Source of the DNA: Magnolia sinica
Taxonomy: Eukaryota > Streptophyta > Magnoliopsida > Magnoliales > Magnoliaceae
Assembly: GCF_029962835.1 (NCBI RefSeq)
Contig: NC_080588.1
Coordinates: forward strand, 49,025,001 to 49,089,000
Length of the DNA stretch: 64,000 bases
Reading direction: 5' to 3'
Below, piece by piece: positions 48,873 through 60,044 of this stretch. The notes beneath the pieces are model-generated. The model saw only the letters and a program-made list of their open reading frames with translations. It ran no database searches and was not told the DNA's origin. Within the stretch, counting starts at the first letter, position 1. Each line of letters begins with the position of its first letter. Both the position numbers and the translations under genes were made by a program.

Positions 48873-49318
48873 TTGATGAAAGTCGTGAATTAATCTATTT
48901 TGATCAATAGTTGGTTGAGGGACAGAACGCTTAGCGTACTCAACCCATTTTGAGATTCCTCTCATAAACTCTTCTTCAGAGAGTTGATTATCTTTCGACG
49001 TATCAAACTCATCCATTACCTTTTTCATAGCATCATCCCTATCAAAATATATCTTGTCAAATTTGATTCCAATGATCAGTGCTGTTAACTCACGAATTGA
49101 TAAAAATGTGTTTTTATCCTCATCGATTCTCTTAAATAATTTGTAATTACAACAGGAAAGAAAATAAATATCAAACATGTATAAAAAGATGTTGAAAAAT
49201 GCAGAAAATATTTGTTAGGAACTAACTTCTTTATGATGTCTGTGTCAGGCTGATCATCTTCTTTAAGGAGCCTTCCTAGAGCGGCTTCCGAGTGCACGTG
49301 CCTTAAAATTCCTACCAT
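48873..49318 (-). pseudogene. NCL: Captured fragment of NCL-type Na+/Ca2+ exchanger (EF-hand region)
   Basis: Two exon-like blocks on the minus strand. 49227-49318 reads ILRHVHSEAALGRLLKEDDQ ending at a GTTAGT donor. 48873 to about 49138 reads LFKRIDEDKNTFLSIRELTA, then FDTSKDNQLSEEEFMRGISK, then HDFHQ ending at a GTAAGT donor. Two EF-hand loops, DEDKNTFLSIRE and DTSKDNQLSEEE, keep acidic ligands. This is the cytosolic EF-hand segment between the transmembrane halves of plant NCL, a vacuolar or plasma-membrane cation exchanger. The transmembrane parts are absent and the intron is retained. Confidence 0.85.
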
Positions 49319-49499
49319 TACATGCTTATGTTTTGCATATGCTAGTCTTCTCTTCTGAATCCAGGGCTAAAAGACCTGGGCAAGTGTCAAGAAGAAAGCC
49401 ATCAGTCTCAAACACATTACAGTCCCACCTGGGCTCTCAGATATGACCATGGCACATGCTCACACCAACACCATTCATAAGCACATTACAGTCCCACCT

Positions 49500-49706
49500 G
49501 GTAATCTGGTATTGATTCCCAATACCAACTATAAAATGCACACACCAAAGGGCAAGCAAAGCATGGTAGGGTGATGGAGGGGTAGTTGCTAGGCAACTAC
49601 ATGGTAATTTGTTATTGATTCCTAATAACAACTATTACATGCACACATCAAAGGGCAAGCAGGCATGGTAAGGCCATGGAGGGGTAGTTGACAGGCAAAC
49701 CGCTAG
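49500..49706. repeat. Two tandem units of about 104 bp
   Basis: Units start at GGTAATCTGGTATTGATTCC (49500) and GGTAATTTGTTATTGATTCC (49603). Both contain GCACACA..CAAAGGGCAAGCA and GGAGGGGTAGTTG. A shorter ACATTACAGTCCCACCTGG repeat precedes them (49418 and 49483). Non-coding. Confidence 0.8.
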
Positions 49707-49852
49707 GTAAAAAGCACCTTGACATGTAAAACATCATGCCAACTCAAAATAGCAGGGAACCCATTGATGTGTTATTGTCAAATAGGATTCACATGCCGAC
49801 ATGGTCAGTCACCAGGCCATACCTTAGAACCACTGCAGTGCCATATGAATTA

Positions 49853-50110
<258 letters not shown>

Positions 50111-50370
50111 TTAGTTTCTCAAAATTGAAAATAGGAAACTGACAAAATCTCATTGTCACATTAGTCTTCCTCAAGATAATAGATCAAATTGAATGTTAAA
50201 GAACTTTTACCACTCCATAAACTACAATAATAATATTTATATATATATAAATAATAATGATAATAATAATAACATTTGACATCAGCGACAAAACTTCATG
50301 GAAGGTGAGAAACAAGGACAATATCCTTTCAAGATATAAATAATAAGAGGCAACGACAAATAGAGCAAGA

Positions 50371-50428
50371 CTTTTTTTCTTTTTCTTTTTGGTTAGCATA
50401 GTAGTACACACACCCCACTGCTAGCCAC
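50371..50428 (-). mobile_element. 5'-truncated SINE insertion with target duplication
   Basis: A 58-bp insertion on the minus strand. It ends in an AAAAAGAAAAAGAAAAAAA tail and resembles the 3' end of the SINE at 59482-59637 (GGCTAGC..GTGTAC..CTAACC). It is flanked by 19-bp direct repeats ACGACAAATAGAGCAAGAC / ACAACAAATAGAGCAGGAC (50352-50370, 50429-50447; two differences). Confidence 0.7.
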
Positions 50429-50887
50429 AACAACAAATAGAGCAGGACTAGCCACACCCAATTTGACTTATATCATCCACCATGGAATTTTCTTCTCAAT
50501 GGAGTAAGTTAAAGGAGAAAGACCATTTATTTCAGTAAAGAAACTTCCACTTCATCCTGAATAAATAAACCAACCTATCCAAAATAAATATACTCTATGT
50601 TTTTTTCATCTACCAAGATCTAGATGTCAGTACATGGCCAAATTGTCTCCTATTTAAAACTTTAAATGTTACAAATATTTCTGATTTCAAAGTTTCCTCA
50701 AGCATATAACCTTTTCCTATCCCCTAAACTTCAAAACCCACCTTTCTTCATTCAAGGTCCCCAACTGCTCACTATAATGAGAGATCAGTTGTAGTCACCT
50801 TGGGAGGCTTGAAAGGATAATCATCTAACCCATGGCATGGTTAGCTCCATAGAGCAGATTCCATTATTAAATAAAGGCGAAGTTCAC

Positions 50888-50968
50888 CTGGTTAGTCAGT
50901 TCCTCAGTTTCCTCTTCGGCCTCATCATCGTCTAAGACATTGTCAAGCGATTCTGACATCATCTCACT
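50888..50968 (-). pseudogene. VPS2: Captured exon of ESCRT-III VPS2/CHMP2
   Basis: The minus strand after an ATGCAG acceptor reads EMMSESLDNVLDDDEAEEET then EELTNQ, ending at a GTGAAC donor. The text matches the acidic C-terminal part of plant VPS2 (CHMP2), where it precedes LDEIGVD. ESCRT-III VPS2 works in multivesicular-body membrane scission. Only this exon was found. The flanking splice signals point to capture of genomic DNA. Confidence 0.83.
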
Positions 50969-51073
50969 CTGCATGGAGGCATGCACTTCAACTAATACAT
51001 GCTTAAATTGAAGAAACAACAATTTTTTTGTCATTTACTTACTACAAGGATTACTAGCCAATAGAGACGATAC

Positions 51074-51167
51074 CTAAGAAAAGTGCGGAAGGTTTTCCTG
51101 GTCTCGACTTGAATTCAGGATGAAACTGGACACCAACAAAGTAAGGATGACTTGGTAGTTCAAGAAT
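51074..51167 (-). pseudogene. Captured exon of CTP synthase
   Basis: Between a minus-strand CTGCAG acceptor and a GTATCG donor the frame reads [20 protein letters not shown] then [11 protein letters not shown]. This is the conserved glutamine-amidotransferase segment of CTP synthase (the HPE of its Cys-His-Glu triad is visible). The enzyme makes CTP from UTP and glutamine. Only one exon is present. Confidence 0.92.
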
Positions 51168-51339
51168 CTGCAGAGTAAAAATATAGAAAAATAATAATAA
51201 TAACCAAGGGGACCAAGCCCTGTCCATACATAACTGGGCCACAGCCATTGCCACTCCTATTTAATCATACACATGGGATAATTGTCCCGCAATCCAGACC
51301 GGCCAAATTGCTGATACAGCATAACCCAAAAAGAGAAAA

Positions 51340-51650
51340 AAGAAGTTGTGTGTGTGTGACATCCACTTAATCCATCATTTTACAGTACATACCCCCAAAA
51401 AGCAGGTCAATCTAAAGCTCAAGTGGGCCACACCATAGTGAAAGGTATGGATGGGGGATGCCTGACATTGGAACTGGGGCCTCCCATTATGTTTGTATGT
51501 CATCCAACCCGTTCATAAGGTGACTCTAACCCACATCGAGAAAACCAAATATAAGCCTGACCCAAAATTTCGATAAGCTAAAAGGTGGTCTTAATGGTAA
51601 GCATCCCAATCTACCTTTTTTTTATCTCATGGCGTGGTCCACTCGGTATA
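51340..51650. repeat. Dispersed GTGGGCC-type repeat
   Basis: Contains CTCAAGTGGGCCACACCATAGTG and GTGGTCTTAATGG..CATGGCGTGGTCCACTCGG, the same class of text seen at 8270-8600, 20240-20960, 56640-56880 and in the foldback elements. Non-coding. Confidence 0.6.
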
Positions 51651-51820
51651 GAACAGTGGCAGTTCAAATCTTCACCTGTCCCATCCAGGTGACCATAACA
51701 GCTGGGCATGAGAATCCTGGAGCAACAACCATCAGCTGAGTATGAAAGCTTGAAGAAGGCTCTATGCTGCTTGCGTCTGATTAGGTGTCCCAGACATGAT
51801 GACCATCCCATCTCTTGTAC

Positions 51821-52052
51821 TATGCTAAGCTGACTGCAGAGATTGGTGAGAAAGTACAGATTGTTGGTGATGATCTACTCGTCACCAACCCTAAGCATGT
51901 GGAGAAAGCAATCAAAGAAAAGGCCTGCAATGCCCTTCTGTTAAAGGTGAACTAAATTGGGCCCGTCACTGAGAGCATTGAAGCTGTGAAAATGTCCAAA
52001 CGGGCTGGTTGGGGTGTGATGGCGAGCCACCGCCGTGTTGAAACAGAGGATA
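51821..52052 (+). pseudogene. Captured fragment of enolase
   Basis: The plus strand reads [20 protein letters not shown], then [24 protein letters not shown], a stop (TAA for the usual CAA), [20 protein letters not shown] and VMASHR..ETED. This is a continuous piece of plant enolase (2-phosphoglycerate hydratase, glycolysis). It includes the GDDL and LKVNQIG regions and the SHRSGETED loop (changed to SHRRVETED). It is uninterrupted over about 77 codons. The stop and the missing ends make it a dead fragment. Confidence 0.94.
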
Positions 52053-52349
52053 TGTTCAATGCAGATCCCCTTCTAGAGTTATGGAGGTGGAGATCTTAAA
52101 TTAGTGGGTTTCTTTTATTAAAAAAAAAAACCCAATCCAATTCCACAAAAAAAAAGACAGCAATATGAATATTCAAAAGAGAAAAAAAGAAGAAAATCAT
52201 TCTTGCATACCTAAAATGGACGCAGATTATGGCGTCAGAGAGGGATGTCTTCGTGAGATCGAGAGAGAGGGGATGCTTAGGGAGAGAAGAGGGGTTCGTG
52301 AGAGGGGAGATCGAGAGAGAGAAAAGGGGTGTTGGAGATCGAGATTGAG

Positions 52350-52402
<53 letters not shown>

Positions 52403-52500
52403 TGCGGGTGGGGGCGGAATGGGTTTTTTTCCCAGAGGAGGGAGATGAAAAGTTTCATGCAAGGGGGGAAATGAAAGAGGGCAGCGCGGGATGAGTTTAC
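52053..52500. repeat. CACTA 2 right internal block with (GA)n
   Basis: A-rich then GA-rich. A (GA)n run spans about 52352-52398. This block is the inverted counterpart of 8630-8850 in CACTA 1. The Glu-Arg and Ser-Leu ORFs are artefacts. Confidence 0.75.
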
Positions 52501-53075
52501 GCTTTTAAACCTGCTACAGCCCTTCTACGGTTTTAATCCATAGCTAAAAGTCCCATGGCCGTAGCCGTATACCGCACATCCACTTTCACACGGTTTTAAC
52601 AGTGACGAACGGCCCTCTCAAGAGCTGCTTTATAGGATCCATCATGATGTATTTCATATATCCACTCCGTCTATTAATTTTTTAATATTATTTTATAGGG
52701 AATGACCTCAAAATATAGGCAATTCGAAGGTCAATTTGAACCACACCATCGGTAAATTGTTGGTATTTAATCTCCACTATTTCCAACCATGTGGTCCACT
52801 TGAGCCTTCAATTTACTTCCTTTTTTGGGCTCTTGCCCAAAATGCTATTTAAAAAATAAATAGATGTATTAGATGGAGCACACACATTTTAATGTGCATC
52901 GTAGAGTCCCTTATGGGGTCGTCCCATGTTGTAGGTGCGAGGGGGTGGTGTTAGCTTTTAGCTACAGTATGATTATTTTTAACTACGGATTTAAGCCGTA
53001 GTAATCTAGCTACGGTTTATATCCATAGCCAAAAACTATCATAGTCCGTAGCCATTGATCATTTTTTTGGCAGTG
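52501..53075. repeat. CACTA 2 right subterminal region and terminus
   Basis: GCTACGG/CCGTAGC-type words occur at about 52510-52565 and 52955-53060. Between them is the family-specific block that matches the reverse complement of 8265-8600. It ends GGCAGTG at 53075, followed by AGC. Confidence 0.82.
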
Positions 53076-53478
53076 AGCGCTCGGGCTTAACAGGACATCA
53101 CATTGTTACATTTTTATTATTTTTGGAAACATATATTGAACCCAGCTGTGGATCCATATTCTGGATAATCATACTCTATACATTTTGATTTACTTATCTG
53201 CTTTAATCGCGTTTATTCTGGAGTATGTTATACTATTTATTATAATTCTATGCATACTTAAATGCCTAATGTAGAAGTAATCGAGAATCCTGCTTTCGTA
53301 AAGCATAAGTGATGCCCGGAATCTCGGGAGTCGAGCATTGCTCGACCCTCAAAATTTGGGGTGTTACACTCTCTCTCGTTTTGTAAAAGTTGTATCCCAT
53401 CACAAAGACAAGCTTGCATGAAAATCTGGCTGGGAATCTAATCCCACTTACATGTGTCACCCACTTAATGAGTTGTAA

Positions 53479-54011
53479 TTAAGGGTCACAATAGGCTAAG
53501 TACCCGACCCAACTTCGGGTAAATTTTGGACCCACAAGCTTGGCCCGTGGGTTGGGCTTAGCCTTGCATTAATGCTCTAGTCAATTTTCGACTCAGGTTC
53601 AGGCTCAAGTCATTTTAACCTAACCTGACTAGCTTATTCCGACGGAACCTGACTTTACATGTGCATGTACGATATCTTACAAATCTTCCATTCCAACTCT
53701 CGTTTAGGCAAACTATCCATCTTGAACATAGACCGTTCGTTTTATTTCTTTAAATGTATATTTCTTTGTGAACATGTGACCCACTTGATCAACTATATTA
53801 AGAACATTCAAGTCGGAAATAAGGATTTTATTTATTGTTGGGTCAAGCCAGGTTGGCTAGGTCAGACATGGGCCCAACCAATTTTTTGGTTTTGGGCATG
53901 CTAGCTAGACCCATGATGGGTTTGTTTGGGCTCAGACCTTGGGTCTTAAGTATCAGGCCGAGGCCGAGCCTACCCTGGCCCAGTTCAAATCAAACCCATT
54001 GCCACCCCTAA
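53479..54011. mobile_element. Probable non-autonomous hAT-type element (MITE)
   Basis: The right end in reverse complement starts TTAGGGGTGGCAATGGGTTTG, the style of many plant non-autonomous hAT ends. The left end TTAAGGGTCACAATAGGCT is a decayed inverted match. The interior is rich in GGGCC/GGGTTGGG words. No clear 8-bp target duplication was found. Confidence 0.45.
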
Positions 54012-55334
54012 CTGTATACATTAGTAACAGATTGGTTAGTCAAATTGGACATATAAGCTTGCATAATTGTTTCAATGAGATTTATAGTCCAATGATTACA
54101 TATGGTGGGGCCCAACATGGATGGGCCAATGTAAAATGATAACTTAGAATGGGAAAACTTAACCATCTAACCATTGATTTTTATTTGTTGAATGTGGATT
54201 GCCAGCCAACGTTCTATACTTGTTCAGTTTATTCACTCACATGTGGCGCACTTGATGAATGAACGGGCTCGCTTATTCAAGAAACATATCTACCGGGCTG
54301 CATGACTAAGGCCCAGGTAGTGTATATGTTCCAAAATCACTGAACCAAGACCGTATTGCATTGATGAATCAAGATGGTTGAGTCCGCTGACCATGGATAT
54401 GGCAATCAAATCATATAACCAACCGTAAGGTCCATTAGTTGGATGGTAAGAATCATGATCCTTTTTCACCAGATTTTTAGATGAAGGTCCATTAGTGGTG
54501 GGCTCACCTGATATATGTTGGTCTTGTGCTCATAAATACTTGTAAACAATGCTACCAATAGTCATTTTGAGCTTTGCAATTAGGGGGGAACAAAGGAGTA
54601 ATTACAATTTTTACTATAAATTAAGGCTTTAAGAACAAAGAAATCAATAGAAAATACTGTTGACTGACTCATAGTGACTTGGATTTACCTAAATGATGGA
54701 CCCTACTCAATTTTACTTGTCCAGGTTAGAAATCAGGTTAGGTTGGGTCTTCCATTTTGGATAGGTTTAAAATGGGTCTAGATGGGTTTGGTTCTGGTCC
54801 ATTGTCTTGGACATAGTTGGAATCGGCCCAAGTTGGGTCTAGTTGATTTTATGCCCGCACACACAATATTAATTAATCTAACAATAGAATAAGGTTTGCT
54901 AAGCCACATGCATTTAAGGGAGCCCATTTACACACCACATATGTCAAAAAGGCACACCTATGTGTAATCTAAATCACTCATTAGGTGGTCCAAATCACCT
55001 AGATGCCCTTATTCGACATGAACCTAACTTAATGGCAAGGTCCAATGTCCTATGGGTACCTTATGTACGAATTTTTAATCTAATGGAAAATAAAATTTAA
55101 AAATTTTAATTTTATTGCACTATTGACTTCCTCTTAGACATTTTCAAGTTTTTAGAAAAGAAAAACTTAATTCTACACCAAGGATCTGCCCAATTAGTGC
55201 CACCAATGAACCATGAATTTGTCGATGATATTCATACAACTAGAAGTTCTCCTTGAACTTTCCTATCTTAGATGAAGGAGAGGATGAGAGCCACATGTTA
55301 GCCCTCAGAGTAAGGTCAAAGGAGATGATAAGGG
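54012..55334. other. Intergenic DNA with dispersed repeat words
   Basis: No gene seen. GGTCCATTAGTGGTGGGCTCACC near 54485 and GGTTAGGTTGGGTCTTCC..GGTCTAGTTG near 54725-54845 are scraps of dispersed repeats. From about 55230 weak gag-like text of the downstream copia element may begin. Confidence 0.5.
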
Positions 55335-56598
55335 TCCTAAAAGTTTTAAAGGGGGCATTCATTATCATGAAATCACAATAGAGCGATAACTTTTACAAAT
55401 TGATTAAAAATACTGTATCGGGTGAAGCTGCTGCATATGTAGCAGAGTCTATGTCGGCACATTTGTGGCATGCGTGTCTAAGCCACATAAGCAAGCGTAG
55501 CATGAAGGTACTATCTGATCGTTCCTTGATTCCTATATTTAAAATCGTTGATTTTAATGTATGTGAGCATTGCATATATAGTAAATAATCGCGATTACCT
55601 TTTAAGTCGGGAAAATATATAAGGGTGTGCTTGATTATCTGCATTTGGATGTATGGGGAACGTTGCCCATGGTTTCTAGTGGAGGATCATCATTCTTCGT
55701 CACATACATTAACAAATACTCCAAAAAAGTGTAGGTTTGTTTTCTAAAAATTAAATAAATCCAATGTTTTCACCACCTTCAAGGTGTAAAAGGCGATGGT
55801 TGAAAAGTAGACATGGTGGAAGTTGAAAGTGTTGAGGATAGATACTGGTGGTGAATTCACTTTTAAGGAATTCAATCAGTTTTGTGAAGATAATGGAATA
55901 GTGATGCATAATATAATGAGGCATACACCAAAGCATGATGGTCTAGCAGAATGGATGAATCCGACTTTCTTGGAGTTAGCCCGAAGTATATAGAGCAATG
56001 TTGCATTGGACAAGGAACTATGGACTGAGGCCGTCAATATAGCTTGTTACTTAGTCAATCGGTTCCCGTCTACCAGCACAAATTGTAAAATTTTAGAAGT
56101 ATGGAGTGGTCATGATGTAGACTACTCAGGATTGCACGTATTTGGTTATGATGCTTACTCTCATGTACCGTCAGTTGATAGTGATAAGCTAGACCAAAGG
56201 GCAAAGAAACTTATGTTTATGGGCTATGGTAGTGATGTGAAGGGATACATGTTGTATGACCGGGTGACACGAAAGATCACGATTAGCTATGAAGCAGGTT
56301 TCATGAGGATTCCTTGTTTCATAAGGATGAATGCAAGGAGCCAGAAAAATCAACGGTGATTGACATTAAGATAGAAAAAGGTGAGGCACAAGTAAAAGTT
56401 GAGCCACGGAAGGAGGTACATGAGTAGGTGGAGCAACAACATCTCAAAAGAAATCTGCAAGAAATCGCAGATTACCGGTTAGCTACAGAGATGATTCGAA
56501 TATTGCATTCATCCTCATTATGGATGAGGGAGATCCATCTACCTTCTAAGAAGCATTAGATGACAATGATGCTAAAAAGTGAATGACGACCATGCACG
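55335..56598 (+). pseudogene. Copia pre-integrase and integrase region
   Basis: Contains VSGEAAAYVAESMSAHLWHA with the GAG-pre-integrase block (LWHACLSHISKRSMKVLSDR). Then come CEHCIYSK, integrase-core text (YLHLDVWGTLP, SSFFVTYINKYSKKV), and at 56006-56359 MDKELWTEAVNIACYLVNRF, VFGYDAYSHVP and KLMFMGYGSDVKGYMLYD. The final part (FQEALDDNDAKK*MTTMH) leads into RT and is cut by CACTA 3. Stops and frameshifts occur throughout. Confidence 0.85.
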
Positions 56599-56639
56599 CA
56601 CCATAAAAAGCTTCTTGGGGTCCATGAAAGTTTGGATCA

Positions 56640-56880
56640 AGCTGCTATTTGTATTTTCCCTTCGTCCTGGTCTATGTGAACTTATCAACAGGTTAGATGG
56701 CAAATAAACATTACTGTGGATCTAGGAAGTTTTTAATGGTGGGTGTTCAATTACCACTGTTTTTCTATCGTATGGTCCACCCGAGATTTGTATTTGCCTC
56801 AATTTTTGGACCATGCTCTAAAAAGAGATGGTGAAACGGATGGATGACGTGGATATACACCAAGGTGGGCCCCACGGTCA
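56640..56880. repeat. GTGGGCC-type dispersed repeat inside CACTA 3
   Basis: Carries TTTTTAATGGTGGGTGTTCA, CGTATGGTCCACCCGAG, GATGACGTGGATATACACCAAGG and GTGGGCCCCAC in order, a layout also met at 14,710-14,790, 20,130-20,300 and 51,560-51,650. Non-coding. Confidence 0.6.
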
Positions 56881-57097
56881 GGGCCTCACCCACTAAGCTG
56901 TTAACCCTGCCTCACCTAATCCATGTCCATGTCACATGTGCAGCAATGACATGGGGCATGGTACCTCCCATACATCCAATGGCACTGGATCTAGTCCCTT
57001 TCTGGTTACTTGAGTGTGAATTTCACACATTTTGCTTTGTGCACTACATCTTGACTCATGTGTTTATTGTCTCATTTGAATTTTCTATTATCTGTAG

Positions 57098-57187
57098 AGT
57101 TTTTCAACGGTGGTGGATCGAAATGGAAGTGGTAAAAGCAATGTCATAGATGCAATGCTCTTTGTATTTGGGAAACGAGCTAAGTAG
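57098..57187 (+). pseudogene. SMC4: Captured exon of condensin SMC4 (ATPase P-loop)
   Basis: After an ATCTGTAG acceptor the frame reads SFSTVVDRNGSGKSNVIDAM then LFVFGKRAK and a TAG, just before a GTAAGC donor. This is the Walker A region of SMC4, normally VVGPNGSGKSN..GKRAKQ. GP has become DR, and the Gln codon before the splice site has become a stop. SMC4 is the condensin ATPase. Only this exon and part of its upstream intron are present. Confidence 0.9.
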
Positions 57188-57358
57188 GTAAGCTCTAGAA
57201 AAGCTCTACTGCGATCACTATGGTACCATGTGAATAGAAGGAAATTCTGAATATTCGTGCAAGCTAAAATTCTAGGAGCAGTCGATCATAGACCGAAATC
57301 CTCACCAGGTGATTAATTCACTATGGTACCATATGGGAGTGCACACAGACTCACGAAG

Positions 57359-57807
57359 ATTTGTATTTTCAGCATTATTGTAACTATAATTGTAATTGAT
57401 TGAATGAATGATTATAATTGATTCATTATTGAATGAATGATTGTAATTGAATGAATGAATGATTATAATCAAATGATTGAATTGAATGAATGATTATGCA
57501 AGTGGCAATTGAATGAATGAATGATTATAAATTTTTTTAATGTAGGAAATAACTATGGATATTGACCGTAGCTGGTAATCTGACAATCGTATTACTACGG
57601 ATCTAGTACTACTTTTAGCTACAAATACTATTCATAGCTGTAGGTACTTTTAGCTATAGAAATGATTGCTATGGATTATATCTGTAGCTATTGTAATTTA
57701 TGGCTACGAATTACCTACGACTACGGTCGTGTTGCGGACTAAAACCGTAGTCATAGGTCTATAGCTACGGCTTTTATCCGTATCCTTTGCCCAGTTTTCT
57801 GGTGGTG
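57359..57807. repeat. CACTA 3 right end: minisatellite, subterminal array and terminus
   Basis: The same order as CACTA 1 right end: GATTTGTATTTTCAGCATTA, GAATGAATGATT minisatellite (57372-57530), GCTACGG/CCGTAGC words (57550-57785), then GGTGGTG terminus. Confidence 0.85.
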
Positions 57808-58590
57808 ACGATGAGATGGATTCTTTTTATAAGAATTAAATGTGGGAGCTGGTGGAGCTTCCCATTGGGCATAAATTGATCAGGTCCAAGTGGATTTACC
57901 AAAAAAAAGGATAGGTACAAGGCAAGACTGATTACGAGGGGATATGTTTAGAAAGAAGGCATCGACTTCAGTGAGATATTCACACCAGTAGTCAAGCAGG
58001 TATCTATCAGATTTGTGTTGGTGTTGGTTAACCAAAACAACTTAAAATTGGAACAAATGGATGTGAATACTACTTTCTTGCGTAGAGAGTTGGAAGAGCA
58101 TATTTACATAAAGCAAGTAGAGGAGTTTGATATACAGGGGTCAGAGAATAAGGTTGATAGATTAAGGAGGTCATTGTACATCCTGAAACAGTCGCCTAAG
58201 CAGCGATATAAAAGATTTGATACTTTCATAATGGGTCAGCAATTTACTATAAGTGATATGATCATTATGTCCTTTTGAATACATCGAGTAATGAAGAATT
58301 CATTGTACTGGTATTATATGTTGATGACATACTTACTACCACCATAACATGTCAGAGATCGATATATTGAAGACTCAGTTTTCAGGAACATTTGAGATGA
58401 AAGATCTAAAGACTGCAAAGAAGATTCTCGACATAGACATACACAGAGATAGGGAGAGGAGCATGATACGATTATTACAGAAATATTACCTTGACAAGGT
58501 ATTGGTTAAGTTTAAAATGAACAAGGTGAAACTAGTTAGCACACCCTATGTCACTGACTTTAGGCTTTCTTCATAGTAATGTACTATTAC
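57808..58590 (+). pseudogene. Copia reverse transcriptase
   Basis: The text DEMDSFYKN*MWELVELPIG opens the RT region. It continues with FSEIFTPVVKQVSIRFVLVL, LEQMDVNTTFLRRELEEHIY, the intact active-site block VLVLYVDDILTT near 58307-58345, and LKTAKKILDIDIHRDRE then KYYLDKVLVKFKMNK. Several stops and frameshifts kill it. The YVDD motif is unchanged. Confidence 0.86.
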
Positions 58591-59150
58591 AAATTAAGAA
58601 AAGTAGGTTATGTATTATGTGCCCTATTCAATCGCAATTAACAGTTTGATGTATGTCATGGTCTCTACGAGACCAGATATTTCACATACAGTGAGTGTTG
58701 TAAGCAAATACATGTGAAATACCGACAAGCAATATTGGGAAGTAGTAAAATGACTACTTTATTATCTACAAGATACAATAGACTATGTCTTAACATTTTA
58801 GAAATCAAAGGGAAAGCTTGTAAGCTATGTTGATTTAAACTACTCAAAAAATGTGGACAACAGGAGATCGACTTCCGACTACTCATTCATGCTAGTAGGT
58901 GGAGCAATCAATTAGATATCGAAGTTTCAGTCTGTGGTTGCTCCTTCCACAATTGAAACTGAGTATATGGCGGTTATAGAGGCATTTAAAGAAGGTGTTT
59001 GGTTGTAAGGGATGATGAACGAAATCGGGCTTCACTAGGAGGTCGTGCCAGTTAATTATGACATCAAAAGCATGATCAATTTGGCAACGAATTCTATATA
59101 TCATTCTTCTAATAAATATATTGATGTGTGTATTCATTTTATCCAGCAGG
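58591..59150 (+). pseudogene. Copia RNase H region
   Basis: Reads in pieces: INSLMYVMVSTRPDISHTVS, YVDLNYSKNVDNRRSTSDYS, FMLVGGAIN, VVAPSTIETEYMAVIEAFKE, then SSNKYIDV. This is the typical C-terminal RNase H of copia elements, with stops in between. Confidence 0.82.
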
Positions 59151-59464
59151 TGCTCAAATGAAGTAAGAGTTTTCCACATAAAAATTGTGTATTCTCTGTG
59201 GTGCTTGACATTTATCTCTATTTTGTTTGATTCGAATTCGGAATTTGCTTCCGCAATTCCCCAACCATCACAGGGTGATACTACTAGAGCTATTGTCATG
59301 TCATACTTTAGCACCACATCACCATCCAACATGGGTGGTGATCCCCATCCTTCCCAAGGATTATGACATGCACAACAATTATATCTTTCTTAATAAGATG
59401 CGTCATCTATATGTGAATTTCATTATCTCATGCATCCCTACGAGGTTCTAACACAATTCTCACC
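59151..59464. other. Copia 3' flank, nothing recognised
   Basis: AT-rich with short ORFs and no motif. It could include the decayed 3' LTR of the copia element, but no partner LTR was found upstream. Confidence 0.4.
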
Positions 59465-59481
59465 ATTACTTTAAAGAACTT

Positions 59482-59637
59482 TTTTTTTTCTTTTTTGGGT
59501 TAGGTTGTTAGTACACAGCCATGTCAGGACACGCACTCCATGTTAGCCACCCCCACTAGGGATCCATACCAAGACCTCAAGTGTTGAAACGAGATATCTC
59601 CACCCAGTCTGCCAGTTGAGCTATGGACCTGGGTGTC
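59482..59637 (-). mobile_element. tRNA-derived SINE with 17-bp target duplication
   Basis: On the minus strand it begins near GACACCCAGGTCCATAGCTC. It has an A-box-like TAGCTCAACTGGCAGACTGG and B-box-like GGTATGGATCC, then a GTGGCTAACATGGAGTGCG body and an A-rich tail (AAAAAAGAAAAAAAAAA). Direct repeats ATTACTTTAAAGAACTT (59465-59481) and ATTACTTCAAAGAACTT (59638-59654) flank it with one difference. The body is 156 bp. Confidence 0.87.
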
Positions 59638-60044
59638 ATTACTTCAAAGAACTTAAATATAAGACGTGGATAACAATTGGATGGACTATCATGTTCAATC
59701 CCTAACGTGGGACACATTCTAGAGAGAGTGATTAATTCTATCATCATCACATCAGCATCATGATTCATAGATAACACTGGACAAGAAGTAGAGGTGCTGA
59801 CACAATGCCACATGGAGGAATAAAGCATTCACCAATGCCATGGTTAATCCAACCCGTTCAATGTGAACAGTTCAAAGAATAGGGTTTTAGACCCAAAAAA
59901 TCATCATATTTTTCGGCTATGATAGTCCCTAATGATTATGTGGTCAAAGTGATGAATGATTAGATATGAGTGTCCTTGTGAAAACATAAGATTTCTTGGC
60001 CTAGTTACATTTTCAATTTATAATAATTAAATATTTAGTTGGGT

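Larger units (their letters stand above)
56599..57807. mobile_element. CACTA transposon 3, 1.2-kb deletion derivative carrying an SMC4 exon
   Basis: The ends CACCATAAAAAG (56599) and, inverted, CACCACCAGAAAACTGGGC (57807) are flanked by ACG duplications (56596-56598, 57808-57810). The right end has the family's GAATGA minisatellite and GCTACGG/CCGTAGC array. The left end lacks any subterminal array, so only one end looks canonical. The host copia frame is restored when the element and one ACG are discounted, which supports the borders. The interior holds a GTGGGCC-type repeat and an SMC4 exon. Confidence 0.82.
55335..59150 (+). mobile_element. Ty1/copia element, Tork/TNT1-like, decayed, split by CACTA 3
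   Basis: The plus-strand order is pre-integrase zinc region, integrase, RT and RNase H, with a 1.2-kb CACTA derivative (56599-57807) between integrase and RT. The coding text is close to TNT1-94-type polyproteins. There are many stops. No LTRs were recognised on either side, so only the internal pol region is delimited. The frame resumes across the CACTA 3 site with a single ACG. Confidence 0.82.

Noticed and set aside
52165-52494. 109-residue ORF rich in Glu-Arg
   Set aside because: Translation of the (GA)n tract in the CACTA end.
59600-59640. A true tRNA gene on the minus strand
   Set aside because: A and B box-like words are present, but the cloverleaf is not closed and an A-rich tail with direct repeats marks a SINE.
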